Positions 8,112-14,077 of a stretch of 14,190 nucleotides of DNA are shown piece by piece. Source of the stretch: Dehalococcoidia bacterium UBA2979. GTDB lineage: Bacteria > Chloroflexota > Dehalococcoidia > UBA2979. Both the position numbers and the translations under genes were made by a program. The notes below the pieces were generated by a model, which saw only the letters and a list, made by a program, of their open reading frames with translations, was not told the origin of the DNA and searched no databases. The stretch's first letter is position 1. Each line of letters begins with the position of its first letter. The stretch is from NCBI GenBank assembly GCA_002348225.1, contig DEAP01000024.1, positions 1 to 14,190 of the forward strand. Reading direction: 5' to 3'.

Positions 8112-8909
8112 CTATTGGGCTATGAACGCGTGTACCTCTCCCAGGGGACCCAGATCACCGGTGAGCTCGTCTCCTGGTTTCGCCAGGTACATACCGGTTA
8201 GGCTCCCGGTGCTGACATATGTGCCAGCAGGCAGCCCGACCCCGACTCGAGACAGTTCGTTGGCGATCCAAACAAGGGGTTCAAGCGGGTGTTCCACCGC
8301 GTCAAAGATGCGCCCTTCACGGCGTTGAATGCCGTTTACGCGCAAAGCGGCATCGCCCGCGCTGAAATCGTGGGAACGCCACCCGACGATCGCTTCCCCG
8401 AGCACGAGGGTTCCCGATCCACTTCCATCGGCTAGGATTGCATTCAAGGGCGGGAACCGGTCATCGTGCGCGAAACGGCACTCAGCGATCTCGAGGCCCG
8501 GATGGATCGATCCTACAGCGTGCTCGATATCGTTACGCAGATAGGGAGACGACCGAGGAGACAAGGGCGCAGACAATCGAACCACGAGCTCAACCTCGAC
8601 GAGGGGGTGAAGCAGCCTGCGGCCTTCGAGTCGCATCGGTGAGAGGTGGATCTGCGGCTCGTAGACGGGACCGTAGATCGGTGCGTTCGCCCGCAACCGC
8701 CTTTGCATCTCCGGCTTGAACGCCGCAATTTTCCATCCAGCGACGTTCCAGCCAAGGCGGCGCGACACCTCACGCGACACTCGATACGCCGCATCCGTAT
8801 CGCCTGGAATGAGGTCGGACGCCAACCCACTTTGCTGCCGATTCTCAAAACGAAGGGCGGTAAGCAGTTCCGCTAAACGCTCGTTCTCAACGGTTAGGGC
8901 TATGTCCAT
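8112..8909 (-). CDS. 2-keto-4-pentenoate hydratase / FAH-superfamily enzyme (MhpD-like)
   Basis: This 265-residue protein matches the length and motifs of 2-keto-4-pentenoate hydratases, which add water to 2-hydroxypenta-2,4-dienoates in meta-cleavage pathways of aromatic breakdown. The metal-binding carboxylates are in place: E105 and E107 in LVEVELVV and E140 in HPGLEIAEC. K60 in AGWKIA and the late STGSLTG loop (233-239) are also typical. Related decarboxylases (4-oxalocrotonate decarboxylase type) share this fold, so the reaction could be hydration or decarboxylation. No extradiol dioxygenase or aldolase partner is in the window. Hand counts give 38/60 G+C at 8221-8280 and 40/60 at 8641-8700, clearly above neighbouring genes, which suggests separate origin. 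ATG at 8909 has only a weak ribosome binding site. Confidence 0.88.
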   Translation of the reverse strand: MDIALTVENERLAELLTALRFENRQQSGLASDLIPGDTDAAYRVSREVSRRLGWNVAGWKIAAFKPEMQRRLRANAPIYGPVYEPQIHLSPMRLEGRRLLHPLVEVELVVRLSAPLSPRSSPYLRNDIEHAVGSIHPGLEIAECRFAHDDRFPPLNAILADGSGSGTLVLGEAIVGWRSHDFSAGDAALRVNGIQRREGRIFDAVEHPLEPLVWIANELSRVGVGLPAGTYVSTGSLTGMYLAKPGDELTGDLGPLGEVHAFIAQ

Positions 8910-9341
8910 AAGGCGGTATCCACAGTGTCGACAGAAGTGAGCAACGTGCTGGTATGCACTTGCGTAAGGAACATCGTTTCGCCCTTACCCCTCATTTGGC
9001 AATACCACCTTCTCCAACTCTTACCAGGTTTGTCAATAAACCTCATCGTGAATTTCCTTCACGTTAGTGAGTAACCTTGTAACTATACTCAAAAAAAGTA
9101 CTGGGGAAAATTGGACAAATTAAGAATGTCTCGTAGGCCGCTTCAATATTTTCGAAATCAATCAGGCAATTACAACATAAATAGACATGCGTATGTTGCG
9201 TCACGTTCGCCACGAATTGGCTAAAAAAATATAGAGTTTTCCACCAGCCGGCCGTAAGTTGACCACTAATTTAGAGATCTTGGTTTTGCTATAAATCGCT
9301 ATGCGGAGAACCCCTTGCAATATATGGGGTTTAGCGATGTA
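8910..9341. other. Intergenic region between hydratase and tRNA-Arg
   Basis: These 432 bp contain no convincing coding frame on either strand. Base composition drops back to A+T-rich after about 9050. The only structure I can support is the nested inverted repeat at 9295-9338 beside the tRNA-Arg 3' end. The promoter of the hydratase gene should lie in 8910-9100 but I could not place a convincing -35/-10 pair. Confidence 0.5.
9295..9338 (-). terminator. Nested inverted repeat just downstream of tRNA-Arg
   Basis: Outer arms ATCGCTA (9295-9301) and TAGCGAT (9332-9338) and inner arms AACCCC (9309-9314) and GGGGTT (9326-9331) pair in register; the 5' side has a 7-nt bulge on the plus strand. It starts 4 nt past the encoded CCA of the tRNA-Arg, so it would form at the end of the tRNA transcript. 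No run of U follows it on the minus strand, so a processing or pausing hairpin is as likely as an intrinsic terminator. Confidence 0.4.
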
Positions 9342-9418
9342 TGGTGCGCCCGGGAGGATTCGAACCTCCGACCTCTGCCTCCGCAGGGCAGCGCTCTAAT
9401 CCACTGAGCTACGAGCGC
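9342..9418 (-). tRNA. tRNA-Arg, anticodon GCG
   Basis: The full cloverleaf can be drawn. The acceptor GCGCTCG pairs with CGGGCGC, with one or two G-U pairs. The D-arm is GCTC/GAGC. The anticodon stem CTGCC/GGCAG closes a loop CTGCGGA. The T-arm is GGAGG-TTCGAAT-CCTCC. Discriminator A and an encoded CCA follow. The anticodon is GCG, which reads Arg codons CGC and CGU. The anticodon arm matches, from memory, that of the E. coli tRNA-Arg(CCG) apart from position 34 (G instead of C). A GCG anticodon is unusual in bacteria, which normally use ACG modified to inosine. It lies 50 bp downstream of the tRNA-Leu on the same strand and may be co-transcribed with it. Confidence 0.93.
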
Positions 9419-9468
9419 GCTCAGTAATGATAATACCCCGACTGCCTTACGACATGAGATTAAGTTTG

Positions 9469-9555
9469 TGGTGCCGAAGGTGAGACTCGAACTCACACGA
9501 GCGTAAGCCCACTACGACCTGAACGTAGCGCGTCTGCCAATTCCGCCACTTCGGC
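9469..9555 (-). tRNA. tRNA-Leu, anticodon CAG
   Basis: This is a class II tRNA with a long variable arm. The acceptor GCCGAAG pairs fully with CTTCGGC. The anticodon stem CTACG/CGTAG encloses TTCAGGT, giving anticodon CAG for Leu codon CUG. The variable arm is TGGGC-TTAC-GCTCG-like. The T-arm is TGAG-TTCGAGT-CTCA. Discriminator A and encoded CCA follow. It sits 36 bp downstream of the CoA-transferase stop and 50 bp upstream of tRNA-Arg on the same strand. Confidence 0.95.
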
Positions 9556-9591
9556 AGTAAAGATCGAGATTCGGTCGCTCTTTACGAAGGA

Positions 9592-10866
9592 TCAAATAAT
9601 ATCATCGCGCGCTAGTTGCACCAAATCATTTTTTGAAAAGCCCAATTCACTGTAGACCTCTGAATTGTGCTCCCCTAGTAATGGCGGACGTCGAGACATC
9701 TTCACTTTTGAGGCGCTGAAGCGATAAGGTGCTCCAGGGAACCGTACTTTCCCTTCGTATTCAGGCAACTCACTTTCCCACCAAAATTCTCTCTCATCCC
9801 AATGAGGATCACTCAAATTATCCTCCGGGCTCCTGACAGTGCCCCAGGGCATGTGAATACCCTGCCCCCCACGGTATACTTCTTCGGCCGTAAGGGATTT
9901 TACAAAATCTGTGATGGTTTCCACAATCCTATTCCTTGCACCGGGATCAAGTCGTGGGTCTTTAAAAAGTACTTCTTGATAGATAGGGTCATGCATATCA
10001 CCACTCGCGTCGTGTTCATCCATCCAATTAAGTAAATTAGCGAATACCTTACTATCCCGAGGAACACCCCCGCCCATCAGTAATACATACTGATCATCGG
10101 TCGTCAGATGCTGCCATGCGGGGACTCTTTGCACCGAAGCATGTCGACCTGTTTGTCTTTGAACCAGTTGACCGAGGTAGGCCCAGTTGGGAAAAGAACC
10201 CTCGGTAGTCGCTGAAATGCATTCATGAGCCGATACGTCTAGTAAATGACCAGTGTTGTTCTCAATAGAGGTTCCCAACCAAAGGGCTGCAAGCACAGCA
10301 GTTATGGCATACTCGTTACTTATATTCATCGAATGGAGTCCATCAGGACGTATCGGCGGCAGATCATGATCATCATAGCCAGTACTCATCATGGGCCCGC
10401 CAAGTGCCATTGATACTAGATCGTTCCATGGCCAACCTTTACGCGGTCCAGTTAACCCGAATGCAGTTATAGAACACCAAATCAATTTCGGGTTTTCGTG
10501 TAGCAATTTGTTATGACCACAATTTCTATTGTTAAGAACATCAGGACCAGCACTATCAATCACAATATCAGCTCTAGACACCAGGTCAGTAAATATTTGC
10601 TGACCTTGGGCACTGGCTAAGTTCAAAGTAACTGAACGCTTGCTGGTATTACGTGCGGCAAAGGCGAGTGATCTATTCACCCCTGGTTCATCTCCGACAA
10701 ACGGCCCATGACCTCTTGAAGCACACCCTAACTTTGGTATTTCCACCCGTATGACTTCTGCCCCGGCGTCTCCCAGCAATTTGCCGGCCACTTCACCCCA
10801 GTCACCTACCTCGAGGACATTGAGACCCGCTAAGGGGCCATTGGATTGAGTGTTATCTTCAGACAT
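9592..10866 (-). CDS. Class III (CaiB/BaiF) CoA-transferase family protein
   Basis: With this start the protein has 424 residues, normal for the family, which moves CoA between carboxylic acids through an Asp-bound acyl intermediate. Family blocks are GPLAGLNVLEVGDWGE near the N-terminus, AGAEVIRVE, AARNTSKRSVTLNL (70-83), ITAFGLTGPRKGW (133-145) and the helix YAITAVLAALWLG (186-198). The catalytic aspartate normally sits in a G-D element just before that helix; here the region reads HSMNISNEY and I see no equivalent Asp, so activity may be altered. The frame is open to a TTG at 10908; ATG at 10878 and ATG at 10866 are the realistic starts, and none has a strong Shine-Dalgarno. I chose 10866 because it leaves a usual-length leader before the first domain block. 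It follows the dehydrogenase by 47 bp, probably in one operon. Confidence 0.88.
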   Translation of the reverse strand: MSEDNTQSNGPLAGLNVLEVGDWGEVAGKLLGDAGAEVIRVEIPKLGCASRGHGPFVGDEPGVNRSLAFAARNTSKRSVTLNLASAQGQQIFTDLVSRADIVIDSAGPDVLNNRNCGHNKLLHENPKLIWCSITAFGLTGPRKGWPWNDLVSMALGGPMMSTGYDDHDLPPIRPDGLHSMNISNEYAITAVLAALWLGTSIENNTGHLLDVSAHECISATTEGSFPNWAYLGQLVQRQTGRHASVQRVPAWQHLTTDDQYVLLMGGGVPRDSKVFANLLNWMDEHDASGDMHDPIYQEVLFKDPRLDPGARNRIVETITDFVKSLTAEEVYRGGQGIHMPWGTVRSPEDNLSDPHWDEREFWWESELPEYEGKVRFPGAPYRFSASKVKMSRRPPLLGEHNSEVYSELGFSKNDLVQLARDDII

Positions 10867-10913
10867 CCCGAGAATCATAGCTCGAAATCTTGCTGAGTGT
10901 GAAATCAATCTGG

Positions 10914-11924
10914 TTAGCGGTCTGTTACTTCCCGTTCGAGAGGTAATCCCCTAGCCCATCGGTCAAAATCACTCAGAAAATACTCGTCGGCACGCTCTGC
11001 ATTGCCTGAAGATGGAGAAGAGTCATGAGGAGTCAAGATCAAATTTGGAGCGTGCCAGAGGTCAGAACTTGATGGGAGTGGCTCCTCCTGTGTCACATCG
11101 AGATATGCACCTCCAATTTGCCCGCTACGTAGGTGTGTTAACAAAGCAGCTTCATCAAGCATGGCCCCTCTCGCAACGTTCACTACGAAGGCGCCACGCG
11201 GAAGTTGACTCATAACCTCATCACTCACAAGCCCATGTGTTTCAGTAGTAAGTGGGGCAGTAACAACCAGCCAGTCACAGCTTGGAAGCAGATCGAGAAA
11301 ATGTTCAGGAGGGGCCCATTTATGTATAACACCGGCTGCTGAAGCACCTGGATATGATCGTTTGATGCCCACCACTCTCATACCAACGGCTGTTGCGAAT
11401 TTAGCGATTTTTTCACCAATAGCACCCAAGCCATATATCAGCATCGTTTGACCTCGTAGATCTCTTGGCGTCTCAGCAGGAGTTCTTGGAACCCATTCTT
11501 TCTCTCTTTGAGCCTTGGCGAACTGAGGCAGTCCGCGGTCAAGAGCGAGTATCGCAGCAAATGCAGTCAATGCTATCGGCTCGGCTGCTGAACCTGATGA
11601 ATTCGAAATCTTCACCCCTCGTTCAAACAAGCTCTGAAACACCGGGTCATCGGTTCCAGCATGAGCAACATGCAGCCATTCGAGATTTTCAGAACGAGTC
11701 ACAGCTCCAAAAAATGGGCGACCCAAATCATTTTCCCTGATGTCAGTTGAAAAATACCCCCCAATGATCTCAGGAAGAATATCTGTATCTAATCTTGAAC
11801 CGTCTTCCGGTATGAATTCGAACTGGATATCCAAGCCTCGTCGAACACTAGCATCACTTACTGCCCGATCCAAGCGATCGCTATACCGCTCGTAAATAAA
11901 CTCTGATAAAAGGAAGCGACTCAC
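10914..11924 (-). CDS. D-2-hydroxyacid dehydrogenase, second copy
   Basis: This 336-residue protein is a second, divergent member of the D-isomer 2-hydroxyacid dehydrogenase family. The dinucleotide motif is G165-L-G167-A-I-G170. The following strand ends GIKRS (K188, R189) instead of an acidic residue, which suggests NADP(H) preference (inference). The catalytic triad is intact: R252 in VNVARGAMLD, E281 in DVTQEEPLP and H300 in ILTPHDSS. The start is a GTG that follows the TAG stop of the upstream selenoprotein-like gene with no base between them, implying translational coupling. The N-terminal domain (about 1-110) is unlike that of the dehydrogenase at 3123-4091, so the two are not a recent duplication. 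It may reduce or oxidise the product of the neighbouring reductase. Confidence 0.93.
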   Translation of the reverse strand: MSRFLLSEFIYERYSDRLDRAVSDASVRRGLDIQFEFIPEDGSRLDTDILPEIIGGYFSTDIRENDLGRPFFGAVTRSENLEWLHVAHAGTDDPVFQSLFERGVKISNSSGSAAEPIALTAFAAILALDRGLPQFAKAQREKEWVPRTPAETPRDLRGQTMLIYGLGAIGEKIAKFATAVGMRVVGIKRSYPGASAAGVIHKWAPPEHFLDLLPSCDWLVVTAPLTTETHGLVSDEVMSQLPRGAFVVNVARGAMLDEAALLTHLRSGQIGGAYLDVTQEEPLPSSSDLWHAPNLILTPHDSSPSSGNAERADEYFLSDFDRWARGLPLEREVTDR

Positions 11925-12791
11925 CTATCCGCTCTTTTTCTCCTCGATTTCAGCCCGTCGAGCCGCGTTATATGTCACGATCGGGCTTGGAATTTCCGGT
12001 TGCCAGTCCTTGTAAGCGGTCCGATCGTCTTGTGGCCAGACTAGATGATCAAGGTCTCGTCTAGTCTCAGAATTATTATTCAGCATATCCAACGCAGCCG
12101 TGACCACTTCTTTCTGAGTATCGGCGTCTCCAGGGGAACCAAACGCATGTCCAAAAGGAAACGGGACACCTACAATTCTTGGCAAAGCATATTTCGCTGC
12201 GGTGTCAGGCATCATGGTCACCACTACCGTGGGTATACCAGCTTCTTCCACAATCCGTGCCAACACGGGCACGTTCTTACAGCAATCAGGTCAGGCCGGA
12301 GCCAGAATAAGAGCATTCACTCCTTGTTGTTTGAGACTCCCCACAAGTTGAGGGCCGTATTTCTCCTTCCAGTCAAGCGTACCGTCCTCTTGGAAACCCA
12401 TAAACGAATAGTTGATATCCGCCAATGATCCAATCACTCCTTCAGTTTCCAGTTCCTTCAATCTATCAATTGGTAACGCCACATTGAAATCAACAAAAAA
12501 ATCTCGAGTGTTCAGATGCAGATGCTCAGCACCGATATGTTCCTGTCGGACATCACGGGGAATCTCCCGGTACGTTGGATCGCCCCAGGTCGGGTTCTTT
12601 ATTTCTGTCTCCACGTCGAACGGCTCTTGGCTGTCCTTTAAGAACAATCCAGCTGAAGTTAATACCGCCACGCGTGCCTGTGATAAGTCACGATCCAATT
12701 CCGCCTGAACGACCTCGGTCTCCTGAACCGGAAAACCCTCGAATCCTTCTCGGAATGATCTTGGTAAATATCTATATGAATCAACTGCCAT
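11925..12791 (-). CDS. GrdB/PrdB-like reductase selenoprotein with in-frame UGA (Sec167)
   Basis: Two adjacent frames form one gene broken only by TGA at 12291-12293; decoded as selenocysteine the product has 288 residues. It belongs to the glycine/sarcosine/betaine/D-proline reductase component B family, whose members use Sec or Cys to cleave C-N bonds reductively. Family-like blocks are VALPIDRLKELETEGVIG, YSFMGF, then ALILAPA-U-P-D-C-C-K, ARIVEEAGIPTV and PFPFGHAFGSPGD. U167 and C170 form a U-x-x-C redox pair. A stem-loop matching the bacterial SECIS pattern lies just after the UGA. ATG at 12791 has AGGTGG at six bases; ATG at 12815 is the alternative (UGA then codon 175). GrdA, GrdE, thioredoxin and Sec machinery genes are absent nearby. 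It heads a tight cluster with a dehydrogenase and CoA-transferase. A nonsense mutation or sequencing error is the competing explanation. Confidence 0.85.
12256..12273 (-). promoter_or_regulatory. Candidate bacterial SECIS stem-loop
   Basis: On the minus strand CGTGCC and GGCACG form a perfect 6-bp stem around the loop CGTGTT. Seventeen bases separate the UGA from the stem, and 23 from the apical loop. The known bacterial consensus, as I recall it, asks for a loop 16-37 nt from the UGA, 3-14 nt long, with a G among its first two bases; all three hold. It lies inside the coding sequence, as bacterial SECIS elements do. Confidence 0.65.
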
Positions 12792-12914
12792 GGGCTCCCA
12801 CCTATACGACTTCATGACAATAGTACTCTCTTATTGTGATTTGTGGGCGTACATTCCCCTAAACCCTAGTAATAGCAAGGGGTACAGGTTCTAGGTGTGG
12901 TGGTAAGTGCCCCT

Positions 12915-12936
12915 ATTGGTGGCAATTTGGTGGCAA
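12915..12936. repeat. Tandem 11-bp direct repeat
   Basis: ATTGGTGGCAA (12915-12925) is followed immediately by TTTGGTGGCAA (12926-12936), differing only in the first base. It sits in the short spacer between the small Cys-rich gene and the selenoprotein gene. Its role is unknown; it could be a protein-binding site or a slippage product. Confidence 0.6.
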
Positions 12937-12970
12937 AACCCTACAAAATACCTTATTTCTTAGGGGTTTT
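12935..12970 (-). terminator. Possible intrinsic terminator of the small Cys-rich gene
   Basis: AAAACCCTA (12935-12943) pairs with TAGGGGTTTT (12961-12970) with a single bulged G. On the minus strand the transcript reads AAAACCCCUA, a loop containing the UAA stop, then UAGGGUUUU, so the 3' arm ends in four U. The core is short and the overlap with the stop codon is unusual, so this is tentative. Confidence 0.35.
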
Positions 12971-13171
12971 AGCTGCTTTTTTAGCAGCGCGATCAGCTCT
13001 TGCGGAACAGTTCTTACTGCATACAGTTTGAGGGTTATTCTTCCCGTTAAGACTCGGGACCAGACGGCCACAGCCATCCACGTCATGGCCACTGTGCGGG
13101 TCTTTATGCGGTAGTGAGAAGCCCCTGCACTCTTTGTACACAACTCCGTTTTCGACCTCTCTAGCGACCAT
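12953..13171 (-). CDS. Small Cys/His- and Lys-rich hypothetical protein
   Basis: The product has 72 residues from ATG 13171; the same frame is open to a TTG at 13213 without a ribosome binding site. I do not recognise a family. C15 (ECRGF), C34 (DGCGR) and C51/C55 (VCSKNC) plus three histidines at 22-29 suggest one structural zinc site. The C-terminus is strongly basic, ending AKKAAKTPKK, as in small nucleic-acid- or ribosome-associated proteins. The final C-x3-C followed by basic residues recalls the C-terminal cluster of the 159-1256 protein, but the match is too short to claim homology. An overlapping frame (12913-13188) encodes nothing protein-like. Candidate terminator and tandem repeat follow its stop. 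It may be a real gene; conservation would decide. Confidence 0.5.
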   Translation of the reverse strand: MVAREVENGVVYKECRGFSLPHKDPHSGHDVDGCGRLVPSLNGKNNPQTVCSKNCSARADRAAKKAAKTPKK

Positions 13172-13520
13172 GAGCCAACACCAGCCAATGAGTGATTCAG
13201 TCCCCAGAGCCAACGGAGAATCTTTTGCAGTCTTTTTTTGCTTGTAGTCGAGTTCGGGGAATGCTGGCCCAGACAGTTATTGAAAATAATTTATTTGACC
13301 GATGGCTAAGCAGTCTGATGGAGTAAGTGGAATCAGGAGACCCGAGAGCATTGAAGTTATTCAGTGATTGCTTCCTAGGTCGACCGCCTGAGATTGGTAC
13401 GCATGTCACCCTGAGCAGCAGCAAAGTTGATCTCATGTTCGCCCAAGCATTGCACCCCTCACCTAGATCATTTTGATGCGCACCTTGATGCGCTGATTCA
13501 TGGAACGGATGTACTACGGA

Positions 13521-13550
13521 TTACAGTGAATTACAGTGAATTTACAGTGG
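13521..13550. repeat. Short tandem repeat of TTACAGTGAA
   Basis: Two exact 10-bp copies (13521-13530 and 13531-13540) are followed by a third, degenerate copy TTTACAGTGG. The array is about 30 bp and lies in the gene-poor region. It is too short to call an iteron origin or CRISPR. Confidence 0.65.
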
Positions 13551-13731
13551 GACAGTCAGTCAAAGTTAGAACATGTGTTTGAACAAACTCCTATAAATGC
13601 CCTATGGCTTAGGTTCTCATTACGCGCGCGGGCCGCATCCACGGTGATCAGGGGCATTAGTCCTCCCAGACGAGCAGCTGCGCCTAGTTCAACATGTGAT
13701 CACTTAGATTTGCTTACCGTAAGCCCCTACC

Positions 13732-13765
13732 GTTATTGGTCAGTATGCAACACCAAACCAATAAC
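13732..13765 (-). terminator. 9-bp perfect inverted repeat downstream of small gene
   Basis: GTTATTGGT (13732-13740) and ACCAATAAC (13757-13765) are perfectly complementary around a 16-nt loop. It starts 24 bp beyond the stop of the minus-strand gene at 13790-14077, a usual position for a transcript-end hairpin. The stem is A+T-rich and is not followed by a U-run, so it may instead be an operator-like palindrome. Confidence 0.4.
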
Positions 13766-13789
13766 AAATCCCTCTTCTGCCATCTAGCT

Positions 13790-14077
13790 TCACTTAGTAT
13801 GGCTGAGAGTAACCTCGCCCTCGTGTACCACGATTTCACCTTTGATCTTATCTTGATTAGCTTCCCCCCTCGCGGCTCTAGCTGCAGCCGAACGGTCAAA
13901 AGCATCTTTGTCAGGGTAGACCGAAGTAAGCACGGCGCTCGCGTCACCTGTTGTCACTGCTAGCAATATTTCAGCTTCAGGGAATTCAGCAGCAGCGTTC
14001 GCCGCGTAGTCGTCTGCAAAAGTCTTTGCATTTTCTGCTGAAGTAAACTCGACCATATTGATTCTTGCATAACTCAT
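13790..14077 (-). CDS. Small dimeric alpha+beta barrel-like protein (ABM-type fold), hypothetical
   Basis: The product has 95 residues from ATG 14077. The Shine-Dalgarno GAGGAG lies about six bases before this start, so I prefer it over the longer frame to 14155, whose first 26 residues are unlike the rest. The predicted order is a strand (ARINMVEF), a helix rich in Ala (SAENAKTFADDYAANAAAEF), a strand (AEILLAVTTG), a strand (AVLTSVYP), a helix (DKDAFDRSAAARAA) and a last strand (KGEIVVHEGEVTL). This is the beta-alpha-beta-beta-alpha-beta pattern of small ferredoxin-like barrel proteins such as ABM domain proteins. No catalytic residues can be assigned and no partner enzyme lies beside it, apart from a gene-poor stretch downstream. 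Protein reality is likely; function is unknown. Confidence 0.8.
   Translation of the reverse strand: MSYARINMVEFTSAENAKTFADDYAANAAAEFPEAEILLAVTTGDASAVLTSVYPDKDAFDRSAAARAARGEANQDKIKGEIVVHEGEVTLSHTK

Larger units (their letters stand above)
13172..13789. other. Gene-poor intergenic region
   Basis: These 618 bp hold no frame that reads as protein; the open frames at 13197-13436 and 13536-13787 have irregular composition and no start signals. Visible structure is limited to short direct repeats (TTGATGCGC at 13473-13481 and 13485-13493; the ACAGTGAA array at 13521-13550) and the inverted repeat at 13732-13765. A decayed gene or a former insertion boundary is possible but not shown. Confidence 0.5.

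Noticed and set aside
8122..8940. Several plus-strand and alternate minus-strand ORFs inside the hydratase gene
   Set aside because: High G+C makes long open shadow frames; only the 8112-8909 frame carries enzyme motifs.
9299..9496. 65-residue minus-strand ORF
   Set aside because: It runs through both tRNA genes; it is a translation of tRNA sequence.
12272..12272. GTG at 12272 as the start of an independent 115-residue protein
   Set aside because: The segment is the second half of the reductase fold, the frame is open up to the TGA, and the GTG lies inside the candidate SECIS stem without a ribosome binding site.
12291..12293. TGA read as a pseudogene-making nonsense mutation
   Set aside because: Only one stop, at the family redox position, with intact conserved sequence on both sides and a SECIS-like hairpin. 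Not fully excluded without genome-wide Sec machinery.
12849..12885. Imperfect hairpin CCCCT/AGGGG with GTAC flanks upstream of the selenoprotein gene
   Set aside because: Five-base core with a bulge and long loop; too weak to call a leader element or terminator.
12971..12987. Hairpin GCTGC-TTTTTTA-GCAGC resembling a terminator
   Set aside because: It lies within the Lys/Ala codons of the small Cys-rich gene and is explained by repeated Ala codons around Lys.
12913..13188. 91-residue minus-strand ORF overlapping the small Cys-rich gene
   Set aside because: Irregular composition and no recognisable pattern; the overlapping frame has ordered Cys residues and a better start.
13521..13550. CRISPR array or iteron origin
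   Set aside because: Repeat units are 10 bp without spacers and number only about three; no cas or rep gene is present.
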